DNA of 64,000 bases, from NCBI RefSeq assembly GCF_019977195.1, contig NZ_AP024643.1, forward strand, positions 2,294,001 through 2,358,000, read 5' to 3'. Each line of letters starts with the position of its first letter. Position 1 is the stretch's first letter. Positions 26,349 through 34,948 of this stretch are shown here, piece after piece. A program made the translations under genes and the position numbers. Source of the DNA: Arthrobacter sp. StoSoilA2 (lineage in GTDB: Bacteria; Actinomycetota; Actinomycetes; Actinomycetales; Micrococcaceae). The notes beneath the pieces are model-generated. The model was not told the origin of the DNA and did no database searches. It worked only from the letters and a program-made list of their open reading frames with translations.

Positions 26349-27052
26349 TCACTCCGCAGCCTCAATGAGCTCAGGCCCATTGTTCCGGACGCTGTTGACG
26401 CGCGTGCTCACAATCCTGGGCGTCAGCACCGGCTCAGGCAACGAGTCCAGCAACTGCTGCACATCGGCTTTGTCTGTGAGATCCGATCCAGCCAGTCCGC
26501 GAACCGCTCCTTGGGAATGATCACCGGCGACCGATCATGGACGTGTCCCAGAGCGTCCTGAGTCGTTGTTGTCAGCACCGTGCAGCTGAGCAGCCAGCGG
26601 CCCGGATCATCTTCGGGCAGCTCCGGATCCGGCCAGAACTCGTACAACCCTGCGAAGCCAAGCAACGGTACCTGCTCAGAGAAAAGATAATTCGGTATCT
26701 TTTTGCCGTCCTCGGTCTTCTGCCACTCGTAGTAGCCCTCGGCTGGCAGTATGGCCCGGCGCTTGACTGCGGCCTTGCGGAACGACGGCTTCTCCAAAAT
26801 CGTCTCGCTGCGGGCATTAATCAGTTTGGAGCCGATCTTGATGTCCTTTGCCCACGACGGCACCAGGCCCCACTTGGCGATGAGCAGATGCCGGTCGATG
26901 GTCCCCTCATCCAGGCGCTCAGCAATGATTGGCACATCCTGCGTCGGCGCCACGTTCCAGCTCGGGGATGGTGGAGTACCCTCCACCTCCTTGGCATCGA
27001 AATAGCTCAAGAGATCGCTTGTTGCTTTGGACATCACGTATCGGCCGCACAT
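26349..27052 (-). pseudogene. SRAP/HMCES (YedK-type) gene with a C-terminal frameshift
   Basis: From ATG 27052 the protein begins MCGRYVMSK: Cys2 is the residue that cross-links abasic sites. WNVAPTQ, WGLVPSWAKD, INARSET and EGYYEWQ complete the SRAP fold; these proteins shield abasic sites in single-stranded DNA. Near 26488 the frame changes: WLDRIS is followed by nonsense, but shifting one base gives DLTDKADVQQLLDSL then PRIVSTRVNSVRNNGPEL and a TGA at 26349, the expected ending. WLD(P)DLTD implies loss of one C from CCG. The catalytic core is intact, so a shortened protein might still fold. Confidence 0.8.
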
Positions 27053-27280
27053 GTGGCTTATTCTGCCCACAAGCAGGCCGCTGTCCAACAATGGCTGGGC
27101 GTATCGCCGGCCAGAAGCGTGATGGTCCGACAGCCTCAACCGCAACATCAGCTGCCAGCTCGACGCCACCTAACCCGATCCAGGGTTGAGATCCTTGGAC
27201 ACGCCAAGGAGGCTGCGATCCGGTCTTCGTAGTTGTCGAGTACATTCGCCCTGCATTTCGCAATGAAAGAAGTTGGACGG

Positions 27281-27430
27281 CTAAGAACCCCAGCACAGGC
27301 CATCCGACAGCGCCCGTACAGGCGAGCGATGTTCCGTGAATGCGATCCACGTACCATGAACAATCAGGAAGTTCAGCGCAAATATCAATCCGGGCAAGCT
27401 CCAACGAATAATTTGCCGTGTGCTATCCAC
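27281..27430 (-). CDS. Short single-helix membrane peptide or gene fragment
   Basis: 49 codons from GTG 27430 behind a strong GGAGGAACAC site: a basic start, one membrane helix (LPGLIFALNFLIVHGTW) and an early TAG at 27281. The strong ribosome site suggests a real gene start; protein-like text may continue in another frame, so it could be a frameshifted longer gene. Confidence 0.35.
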   Translation of the reverse strand: MDSTRQIIRWSLPGLIFALNFLIVHGTWIAFTEHRSPVRALSDGLCWGS

Positions 27431-27613
27431 GTGTTCCTCCGATTGATGAAACCCTCAGATGTCATTTCCGGCCCCGCGCATTGTGAACATTATGACCAAC
27501 ACCGCTGGTGGAGAACAGCCCCAGTTGCCTATTGACAGGCCGCCTGTTGTCTTCCTCAGACACGCTGCCCGGCTTCAGCTCTCACGCGCCGAACACCCTG
27601 AGATCATGACCTC

Positions 27614-28087
27614 ATGGACTTTGCTCTTGCGGTTTCGATTTTGGCCCTCATAGCCGCGGCTCTCAGTGCCCTGTATGCACGAAAGCAGGCGTTTGTTGCT
27701 CATTCAGCCTCGCGTGCGCAATCCCTCCTGTCCATCCTTGATTACCTCCAAAGAACAGACATCCGCGATTCCCGTAGGAAGGTCCTCACGGTGCTGGCCA
27801 ATATACCCGTGTCAAAGTGGACGGACGACCAGAGGGCGACTGCCTCGAACGCGTCTGCCTCGTACGATCTAGTAGGAACGTTGTTGCGTAACGGAGTTGT
27901 CGACCGGGAGCCAATCATCCAGAACTATGGGGCAAGCATCATTCGGTGTCACGCCGTTTGCAAACCCATGATCGACGGATTCCGCAGCCAGATGTCGGGT
28001 GATTTTGCCCAGGGCTATTGGAAAGACTTCGATTGGCTGGCTGAAGAGGCGCGCAAGCTGCACAGCCCCAAGCGTTCGCCACAATAG
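27614..28087 (+). CDS. DUF4760-like membrane-anchored protein
   Basis: 157 residues from ATG 27614. N-terminal membrane helix (FALAVSILALIAAALSAL) followed by a soluble helical domain (LSILDYLQRTDIRDSRRKVL, DLVGTLLRNGVVD, WLAEEARKL). This is the layout of DUF4760-type proteins, single-pass anchors with a helical cytosolic domain and unknown role. The weak ribosome site makes the start approximate. Confidence 0.55.
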   Translation: MDFALAVSILALIAAALSALYARKQAFVAHSASRAQSLLSILDYLQRTDIRDSRRKVLTVLANIPVSKWTDDQRATASNASASYDLVGTLLRNGVVDREPIIQNYGASIIRCHAVCKPMIDGFRSQMSGDFAQGYWKDFDWLAEEARKLHSPKRSPQ

Positions 28088-28137
28088 TCGCTCTGTGATG
28101 CGGCCGATCTTGAGCCGATCGCTCTGATCGGAGAACG

Positions 28138-28797
28138 TCATCCCTGCCGGGCCGAAAGAACCTCATTCACCCGTCTTGGATAGGGGCGCGCGTGCGACTC
28201 CCACCATTTCTGAGGATCGGCCAACCGGGCGCCAGCCGGCAGTTCGATGACTACTCCCATTGTCAGCGTGCATCCGGCCGGCGTCGGTTCAAGAGTGTAG
28301 GTTGAACGGCTGTTCATCTCATTGGGTGTGACGGGCCTTGTTGTGGCCCACCACGGGCTTTCCTCACCAATGACTTCGATGATGGACACCGAGCCATCGC
28401 GGCTGATGAAGCACTGCTGCTCCCCAACCCCATGAGGTGTTCCCGGGACGGTGAAAGCCCGTTGGACGTCCGTGAGCAAAACGGCGCTCTCGGCAGGCCG
28501 AATGAGCGACCAGACGGTTTGCGCGTCGTAGTCAAAGGCCTCGGTCGTTTGTGCGCTGTACGTCGTGGTTGGGGCGGAGGCCGTGGCGACCCGTGCCTCT
28601 TGGGCTTTGACGGCACGCTTGTGTCGGCGGTTCACGATACCCGTGGCGACCGCCAGCATCAAAGCCATGGCCGATGCAACCACGATGATAATAAGCCCCA
28701 GTTCCGGCTTGCCGTAGAAGCTGATCACGGCAGCGAGCACTACGATGGCGAGATAGCCAGCCGCAAAGAGGATGTTGTGGAGGACCTTCACGAACAT
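28138..28797 (-). CDS. Membrane protein with a SRPBCC-like domain
   Basis: 219 residues from ATG 28797. Two membrane helices (ILFAAGYLAIVVLAAVISF; LGLIIIVVASAMALMLAVA), a basic loop, then a START/SRPBCC-like domain of about 140 residues (AFDYDAQTVWSLIRPAES, MNSRSTYTLEPTPAGCTLTMG). Such domains bind small hydrophobic ligands. The frame extends to 29001 but the extension is low-complexity and overlaps the next gene. Located just downstream of the large exported-protein gene on the same strand. Confidence 0.65.
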   Translation of the reverse strand: MFVKVLHNILFAAGYLAIVVLAAVISFYGKPELGLIIIVVASAMALMLAVATGIVNRRHKRAVKAQEARVATASAPTTTYSAQTTEAFDYDAQTVWSLIRPAESAVLLTDVQRAFTVPGTPHGVGEQQCFISRDGSVSIIEVIGEESPWWATTRPVTPNEMNSRSTYTLEPTPAGCTLTMGVVIELPAGARLADPQKWWESHARPYPRRVNEVLSARQG

Positions 28798-28939
28798 GAT
28801 CACGTGGTCATTATGACCCGCAGAAGCTTTGGCGGTGGTTAGGTTCGACTTGTGGCTGTGTTTCCCATCGCCCTTCGTACCCGCACGCCCAGCGCGTCGC
28901 CTTCCCGGCTGACCACAGGGCCGCCGGACGGCAGCCGCT

Positions 28940-30691
28940 TCACCCAACGCGGTACATGGGAATGTCGTCTGAGTAATTTGTCCCATGTTGGTGGTTGACA
29001 AGCTTCACGACGCGAGGCTCAGAGGCATCATGCTCCGAGGTGTAATCCGGGTTGCACCCCGGCCAGCCCTCCCCGACGACCTCGATCTTCACACAATCCC
29101 AAGCCGCGCCGGACGGAAAGTAACGTAAGTAGATCGTCATGGCCGTAGTACAGCTGTCTCCAAGGTCGAGCTTCAGGCAGAACACGTAGTCCGTTGCCTG
29201 GGGCACTCCCCTGGCAGGGCTGGAGCTGTGAAAGCGGAATCCAGGGTACTTGGCCAAATACTCGTTGGCGCTGAAGCAATCTCCTGGGATGCTGTGGGGG
29301 CACCACTTTCCCTGCAGTTCCTCGGGCAACCCGGGGACTGAACGCGACGGCTTCGCCTTTTCCGCCCGGGCCTTGATGGCGTCCAAGGACGGAGTGAAAC
29401 GGAACTGCCGCACATGATCGCTCAGCGTGGAGTCGCCGATGGCAGAGAAGATCTTGAGGCTGATGCCTGCTGTCGTGATCCCCAGGCCTATGAGCCCGAA
29501 TTTGGACAGGATCTTCTGCGCGTACACGGTGGTCCATCCGCCCGACAAGTGCGGATAGCGGTCCGCCAGAAGTGTCCTGACGCCACGGTGGACCGCGTCC
29601 TTGGCCTGATCGGTGCTCAGGCAGACCCGAGCCTTCCGGTATGCGTCCACAGCGTCGCCACCGGAGCCAATCGTCAACAATTCGTGGCCGCACTCCATCA
29701 GGGCCATCGTCGAGGCGACCGCGGTGATGGGGCTGTCCCCGCCTGCAAGCCCGCCGATCTGGCTCCATATCGTGGCCGCCGCGGTATAGAACCAGCCTGT
29801 CTCCACCTGAATCAGGGGTTTGCCGCTGTTGCCGTAGTAGAGCTCCTCCAAGGCGGCGCGATTGAAACCGAAGTGCATCTCGCCGAACGGCTGGACCAAG
29901 TATTGGCGCTTGTCGAAAGGGTTTTTGGGGAGCTCCGCCGCCGCTGCCATCGTCGCCAGGTCCGTCGGCCCCGCTTGCCAAAGGTCACTCCAAGCCCAGG
30001 CAGGGTCGATGGCAACTGTGACCTTCGCGGCAGTGTCCCGGTTCATCTTTAGCTTGGCGACCAGGAGGTCGCTGTTGTTGGCGTCCTTGCCCCCGCACCA
30101 CAGGATGGGTGAGTTGATGTCCTCGAAGAACTGTGGATCTGCCCAAGCCGGCACCGGTTGCTCGCAGCTGACCCCGCTCGTTGCAGCGTTGCCCGTCACC
30201 TGGCCCAGCGCGTTGAAGAGATAGTCGAAGAACCCGTACTGCGAGAAGTGCGGGACCTTCGCCGTTGCGGTCTTGCGATCCTCGGAGAGCTCCGTGGGAA
30301 TTGGCTCCCAGGTCTTGGCGCTCTCATTCCAATGTGCGGCAACGACGACGTGGTCCTGTGCCACTGGGGACTCCAGAGTCATCCTGACCGTGGCGCCGGC
30401 ATCAGGGAACGATCCACCGTCCAGCTCGTACGCGGACAGGCCGACGAGCGTGGCCGCCGACGGCTGAGCCAGCACCTGTTCTTCAGTAGGAGGTTTTGCC
30501 GTGACCAGCGCCCGAAGCCCTGAGCCTTCCGGGAATTCCACGGTCGTGGACCAGCCTGGACCCAGCGCAACGGAGCCCTCAGCAGACGATGCGGGCCGGG
30601 CCCACGGCTGCCAGACCAAAACTCCTGCTACAACTGCCGCCACCACGGCCAATGCCACCAACACGAGTCTGGTTTTCACCGAATCCCCCAT
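28940..30691 (-). CDS. Large membrane-anchored extracellular protein, unknown family
   Basis: 583 residues from ATG 30691. N-terminal signal-anchor (LVLVALAVVAAVVAGVLVW), then an extracellular region with an early beta-rich domain (VPHFSQYGFFDYLFN, as in proteins with ZU5-like modules). Several Cys pairs, a hydrophobic patch (FGLIGLGITTAGISL) and a Cys-rich C-terminal domain (KWCPHSIPGDCFS; CLKLDLGDSC; EGWPGCNPDY) follow. No enzymatic motif recognised. One of the few long intact genes of the accessory region. Confidence 0.65.
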   Translation of the reverse strand: MGDSVKTRLVLVALAVVAAVVAGVLVWQPWARPASSAEGSVALGPGWSTTVEFPEGSGLRALVTAKPPTEEQVLAQPSAATLVGLSAYELDGGSFPDAGATVRMTLESPVAQDHVVVAAHWNESAKTWEPIPTELSEDRKTATAKVPHFSQYGFFDYLFNALGQVTGNAATSGVSCEQPVPAWADPQFFEDINSPILWCGGKDANNSDLLVAKLKMNRDTAAKVTVAIDPAWAWSDLWQAGPTDLATMAAAAELPKNPFDKRQYLVQPFGEMHFGFNRAALEELYYGNSGKPLIQVETGWFYTAAATIWSQIGGLAGGDSPITAVASTMALMECGHELLTIGSGGDAVDAYRKARVCLSTDQAKDAVHRGVRTLLADRYPHLSGGWTTVYAQKILSKFGLIGLGITTAGISLKIFSAIGDSTLSDHVRQFRFTPSLDAIKARAEKAKPSRSVPGLPEELQGKWCPHSIPGDCFSANEYLAKYPGFRFHSSSPARGVPQATDYVFCLKLDLGDSCTTAMTIYLRYFPSGAAWDCVKIEVVGEGWPGCNPDYTSEHDASEPRVVKLVNHQHGTNYSDDIPMYRVG

Positions 30692-30784
30692 TCCGCTTCA
30701 GGATTCCATGTCTACCACCCCGGCTCAGGCACCGGCCATCATCGGCCTTCCGTTACGCCGCGCCAGCGCGCCCTTGGGGGTCGA

Positions 30785-30910
30785 AGAAGCACCACGTTTG
30801 GCGCAGGCGGCGCCAGGTACTGCTCGATGGGGGACTTGGTCCTTCCCCAACGTTGACGCGAATGTTCCTGGCGTCGGCCCATTCACGGGCAGCCACCGCC
30901 ACTGGCTCAG
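30785..30910 (-). pseudogene. Possible Lsr2-like C-terminal fragment, frameshifted
   Basis: Reverse strand reads AVAAREWADARNIRVN, then after a change of frame GRTKSPIEQYLA. Joined, this resembles the Lsr2 DNA-binding end (REWA..N...V..RGR....I..QY). Lsr2 proteins are nucleoid bridging xenogeneic silencers. The match is short and requires a frameshift. Confidence 0.3.
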
Positions 30911-31168
30911 CTTCAAGGACCGTCGACCACATAACAGGCAACATACCGGACGATCCTGGTCAACGCTCCTGCCCGTACACTTTCCCAAAGGGCGCCATGG
31001 TGAATGCATGTGCGCTCATAGAGCTGCTGGACGTGATGAAGAAGCGATGCTAGTAGCTCGGCGCATGTTCCAGCCCAAATGCGATTCCATGCGGTTAGGA
31101 TGACGGTGTTCAAGCATTTCGCCGGTACGTTCACCTTTTGGGGTGGCATTGTTGCAGGAGGATCACGC

Positions 31169-31351
31169 ATGGCAGGCAAGTACGAAATCTATACAGACAA
31201 GTCCCAGGGCTTTCGCTTTCGACTGAAGGCTGGCAATGGCGAAGTCATCGCCACCAGCGAGTCATACACAACCAAAGCAGCCGCCCAAAAAGGCATAGAC
31301 TCAGTCAAGGCGAACGCTCAATCCGTTGTCGTCGATCTCACTGATAAGTAG
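31169..31351 (+). CDS. YegP-family DUF1508 protein
   Basis: 60 residues from ATG 31169 behind GCAGGAGGATC. Single DUF1508/YegP repeat: KYEIYTDKSQGFRFRLKAGN, VIATSESYTTKAAAQKGID and a final strand. Small cytoplasmic proteins of unknown role, sometimes induced by stress. A good terminator follows 27 bp after the stop, supporting a real transcription unit. Confidence 0.87.
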   Translation: MAGKYEIYTDKSQGFRFRLKAGNGEVIATSESYTTKAAAQKGIDSVKANAQSVVVDLTDK

Positions 31352-31377
31352 CGCTCGAAGCTGAGCATCAATTCTGA

Positions 31378-31419
31378 TTACCCCGAGGCATCCTTGCTCC
31401 GGGGTAATTTTTTTATTTT
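31378..31419 (+). terminator. Rho-independent terminator after the YegP gene
   Basis: TTACCCCG (31378-31385) pairs with CGGGGTAA (31400-31407), followed by TTTTTTTATTTT. Confidence 0.85.
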
Positions 31420-31465
31420 GTGTCAGAGCATCCTTGTGGCGAACATGACTGGGCCCGCGGACAGA

Positions 31466-32419
31466 TCAGTTTCGGTTCAGGCCGAACGTGCGCGTCATCA
31501 GCGCTGCCTTGTAGTGGGACTCGGCTGCGTTGACCTCCGTGGACGGTCTGCTGGGCCCAAAGACCCTAAGCAGACTAAATATGAAGTGGCGGGCATGATC
31601 TGTCTTCGATGCAGGAGTATTGGCGTCACCAGCTGCACTCTGGAACGCGAGCTCCCGGAGCGCGACGTTTCCGCCGTGTCCATCGCGAGCGTAGCTTGTC
31701 CATCTGCCCAGAATCCGTTCGGCGCCGTCAGCTTTACCGACGTATTGCTTACCGTTGGAGGAGTCTGTGATGAGGTAAATACCCTGGACTTCGGATAGCG
31801 CCACGCGCCAGTCCGCATAGCGGGGGTCATCAACCATCTCGCAGAGCTGGTGATAGGGCAGCAGCACGCCGTCGAACCCAGGGAAGGGAACCTTGTCCCG
31901 GTCTGCTATCTCCAGCACGGGAATGCGTGAGGTTTTGTGAGCGTCAGCCCGCCGGCACCATGCAATCGGACTGTCCCATTCGATGACGAGCCTGTCCTCC
32001 AGCGATGCAAGGAAGTCACTGCGCTGCAGGTCGAAGACGTTGTATTTGTCAGTGGGTTCCAGCTTGCCGTGGTTCTCAACGGTACCCCAGAGCCTGGAGC
32101 GTTTGCCGCCGTCGGCAACGAAGATGACCCAGAACCGCGGAGCCGCATCAAACTTCTGCTCCATGGTGTAAGCGAGAACCCGTTCGTCGGTGAGATCCTC
32201 GGGGCCGTGCAGCGATCCAGGATCTCCGGATTTGAAGGTGTGCCTGATGATCAGGGTGTCTTCCAGCCCTACACGGGGGACATAGTCTGCGCCCATGGCC
32301 GCAAGGACGTGACCAAGGGTCAACGACGCACGAAGCGTTGCAACACCAAGACTGGTAGTCGCGGGCGGCGGAGTAACGACAGGTGATTCAAGATCAGGCA
32401 CGGGCTCACTGTATGTCAT
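31466..32419 (-). CDS. GIY-YIG nuclease-domain protein
   Basis: 317 residues. The C-terminal 110 residues form a GIY-YIG domain: GIY at 213-215, YVG at 226-228, the arginine region GRW at 238-240, GHGGN at 248-251 and a probable metal-binding Glu300 in NAAESHYK. The first 200 residues are a separate uncharacterised module (YNVFDLQRSDFLASLEDRLVIEWD, VPFPGFDGVLLPYHQLC). This is an N-module plus GIY-YIG architecture seen in proteins from phage-defence and mobile regions. The catalytic residues appear intact. Target unknown. Confidence 0.75.
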   Translation of the reverse strand: MTYSEPVPDLESPVVTPPPATTSLGVATLRASLTLGHVLAAMGADYVPRVGLEDTLIIRHTFKSGDPGSLHGPEDLTDERVLAYTMEQKFDAAPRFWVIFVADGGKRSRLWGTVENHGKLEPTDKYNVFDLQRSDFLASLEDRLVIEWDSPIAWCRRADAHKTSRIPVLEIADRDKVPFPGFDGVLLPYHQLCEMVDDPRYADWRVALSEVQGIYLITDSSNGKQYVGKADGAERILGRWTSYARDGHGGNVALRELAFQSAAGDANTPASKTDHARHFIFSLLRVFGPSRPSTEVNAAESHYKAALMTRTFGLNRN

Positions 32420-32502
32420 CGTGCCCGAAGTGATGCAGCAGCGGGGTAGCCTTCAACTCGATCCAGAGAAAAAGATCAGTGGTAAACGCGAAAGAGACAA
32501 AT

Positions 32503-32915
32503 ATGGGTGCGTGGGATATCTCGGTGTTTGGAAACGATGACGCAGCCGACTTTTCCGCGGAGTTTGATGGTGCGGACGCTGCTGAGACTGTGGCACCGGT
32601 TCTTGAAACAGCCATGGACACTGTCCTGAATACGACCGACTACGTGGACGCGTCCGAAGGCGGGACGGCCCTTGTCGCGGCAGCCATGGTAGTGGCTTGG
32701 GATCATCCTGAGCTAATAGGGGATGATGCTGCCTATGCGCCGGATCCATGGCCCCAGGCCGAGCTTGCACTTCCCTCTCATTTGCGGGTCAAAGCTGCGG
32801 CCTGATGGACCGCATGTCCAACGAGGAAGCGAATGAACTCGCAGAGTTGTGGGCTGAGGAAAATCAGCTGACTGATTTTCAGGACGAGGTAAGCCGCTGG
32901 CTGTCGAACCTCTGA
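32503..32915 (+). pseudogene. DUF4259 protein, copy 2, frameshifted
   Basis: From ATG 32503 the product begins MGAWDISVFGNDDAADF, clearly DUF4259, and stops after 100 residues at TGA 32803-32805. The expected C-terminal helix lies in another frame directly after: MDRMSNEEANELAELWAEEN up to VSRWLSNL, ending at 32915. The two overlap as TGATG, so an indel near 32800 is likely, although coupled translation of two peptides cannot be excluded. Paralogue of the intact copy at 20952. Confidence 0.65.
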
Positions 32916-32983
32916 CGAGCAGCCTGTTGTGCGAGGAAGATCTAACACCGATGACCTCTTGCCATGGCCCCGATCCCTCAGTG

Positions 32984-33505
32984 CTATTTGGGCCCGTAGT
33001 TCCACTCCCAGCCCTTTATGGAACCTGACGGCTGCCAGATGAGCGTTCCCGCGCCAGGGGTAAGTCGAAGGCAATTTTGCCGATGATCTTTTCACTTGGG
33101 CCGATCTCGGCAGGAACCCGTTCTGCTGGCGCGATGCAGTTGATATTATCGATTCGGCCATTTACCGTCACGCCGTCGGAACTGACAGCCTTCCAACCAG
33201 TAATAGTTGTGAATTGCGGGAACTGGTCTTGGGCAAGTGCGGGTGAAGTTGTGATCTCCATGTGCAGGATCACCGTTTGTCCGCGCTGCGGAGTGAAATA
33301 CTGCGAATTGCACGCAGCATCCGGTGTTATTCCCCTCACCGTAATGGCAACAAGGCTGACTCCGTTGTGCCGGACTTCCAGTTCGGTTCCGATATCAACG
33401 ACGAGATTGCCCCGGATGCTCGTGGCTGCGCCCGGGACGGTGGGAGTCGGGGTATGCGAAGGAGTTGCGCCAGCTGCGGTTTGGTGTGAGGTGGCGCTCG
33501 GGCAG
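32984..33505 (-). pseudogene. DUF4352-like exported protein, 5'-truncated and frameshifted
   Basis: The reverse-strand frame gives a Thr/Pro-rich linker (TPSHTPTPTVPGAAT), then a beta domain (GNLVVDIGTELEVRHNGVSL, YFTPQRGQTVILHMEI) up to AFDLPLA. A one-base shift near 33055 then gives GTLIWQPSGSIKGWEWNYGPK before TAG at 32986-32984, the usual DUF4352 ending. The signal peptide and lipobox are absent and an in-frame TGA lies upstream of 33505. Once a lipoprotein; no longer expressed as such. Confidence 0.55.
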
Positions 33506-33601
33506 AGGTCCAGGCTGGGAACTCACTGGCTAGCTGCCAATAAATACTGTGTGAAGGTCGGGACGCTCAAGACTGCATCAGGAAATATGCGCATTAAATA
33601 A

Positions 33602-33718
33602 ATGTGTGAATGTGACTTATATGTGGGAAGCCTTATCTCGTCCCTGATTCTCTTGATTCTCGGCATATTCGCCCCGGTAGTTGGAGTGGTCGTTTCGATA
33701 GCGAAACCCGGATCATGA
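33602..33718 (+). CDS. Putative 38-residue membrane peptide
   Basis: ATG 33602 to TGA 33718 gives a short polar start and one strongly hydrophobic stretch (LISSLILLILGIFAPVVGVV) ending in SIAKPGS. No clear ribosome site. It could be a small membrane peptide or the end of a lost membrane protein. Confidence 0.3.
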   Translation: MCECDLYVGSLISSLILLILGIFAPVVGVVVSIAKPGS

Positions 33719-34013
33719 ACACGTGTGTCTCGTGCGGCGAAAGTCTTCGCACGGAGGGCGGTCCAACACGGTCATTAGCAGGTTGCGTTCGATAAACTCA
33801 CAGCAGATGTGCCTGCCTCCACCGGCTCGTGATTGACCCGTTTGATCATAGATGTGCCAGTGTGCCTCGCGGGATGGTCCTGCATTCTCTCCAGATAGGC
33901 ATTGACTCTCGACAGGCGCGACCATCGGACCTCCACATGTGACTGCGCTCACTGCTACATTGTTTCCGATGGGGGTGCATAGGGTGCTTCCTGCACGCCC
34001 GAGGAGTTCCCAT
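33719..34013. other. Spacer without a recognisable gene
   Basis: No supported gene or RNA. The stretch ends with the ribosome site GAGGAG of the next gene. Confidence 0.4.
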
Positions 34014-34475
34014 ATGAGCCTTCAAATACCGCGCCCTGGCGACCTGCCCACAGCGACAGCTGACGAGGACCCGACGAAGACCCGCAAAGCCCGTACTTCC
34101 ATTGGCATCGGCCTCATTCTTGTCGCAGTGATCAGCTCGGCTGCGATGATTTGGCTGTATTCGCTATACGGGGCAGGGTTGGCAACCCTCAGCGACAGCG
34201 ACAGATCCGAACAAGCAGTCTTCGTTACTCTCAACATCTTCTACTTCCTGGCTTTGAGTGCTGTTGGTATTTGGAACATCGCTGCCCGGCGCAGCACCTC
34301 CAAGCTGCCGCTCATTGCTGCGCTTGTTTTGTCGTGCCTTGCGTTGACGTTCACTGCTATCAACATCCTTGACTTCGCGACAACAAGCGGCAGGATCCCG
34401 AGTCTCTTCATGTTGTTCCTGAATGTGGGTATCTGCGTTCAAACGCTCAGGCTGTTGCTGGTGAAGCCAACGTAG
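34014..34475 (+). CDS. Four-helix membrane protein, unknown
   Basis: 153 residues from ATG 34014 behind CGAGGAG; the frame opens at 33939. Polar N-tail, then four membrane helices (GIGLILVAVISSAAMIWLY; FVTLNIFYFLALSAVGIW; LIAALVLSCLALTFTAI; LFMLFLNVGICVQTLRL). Family not recognised. Confidence 0.6.
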   Translation: MSLQIPRPGDLPTATADEDPTKTRKARTSIGIGLILVAVISSAAMIWLYSLYGAGLATLSDSDRSEQAVFVTLNIFYFLALSAVGIWNIAARRSTSKLPLIAALVLSCLALTFTAINILDFATTSGRIPSLFMLFLNVGICVQTLRLLLVKPT

Positions 34476-34581
34476 GCCAGCCTCCTGTTCCTCGCTAAAT
34501 TCCCGCATCAACCAGTAATCAGACAGTGCGCTGAGGTGATCGGTACGCATCTGCCCATGCTCACCGCTTTAAGACGGACGG

Positions 34582-34707
34582 ATGCCTGATGAAAGCAAGA
34601 AGCACCGTTTCCTGACATCGTTTTACTCTCAAACTTATCCAGTGGACAGCATGGACATTTCAAAGGTTGCCGAGGCTTCGATCTGTGATGCGTCGGATGA
34701 GTCGTAA
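34582..34707 (+). pseudogene. 5' fragment of a BldC-like HTH gene
   Basis: ATG 34582 begins PDESKKHRFLT, nearly identical to the gene start at 19701 (PDETKKYRFLT), then runs into unrelated sequence and stops at 34707. Homology covers about 36 nt plus some similarity in the preceding bases. Confidence 0.5.
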
Positions 34708-34948
34708 CCGCAGCCGCTAGCTAAGTCGAGGTGTCGGCCCGACGCCCTCGGGGACGCCAGTGTGGAGATGCGGGATCCATAGGAGCTTCCGTGTTCGACC
34801 GTCCAGTACGGTCGATTCGACGAGTTCGAGGTCGAACTCGGGGCCGTCGTGGAGCAAAGAGGCATGTCGGTGGATGACCGAAACATATGAATCGAGCCGC
34901 CGACCGGACAAGTCCATGTGAATCAGTTCCGCTCTCCGGTGTGATCAG

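Noticed and set aside
34717..34917. Reverse frame with HDGPEFDLELVEST and IPHLHTGVPEGV
   Set aside because: Possibly a gene fragment, but no start, ending or family could be supported.
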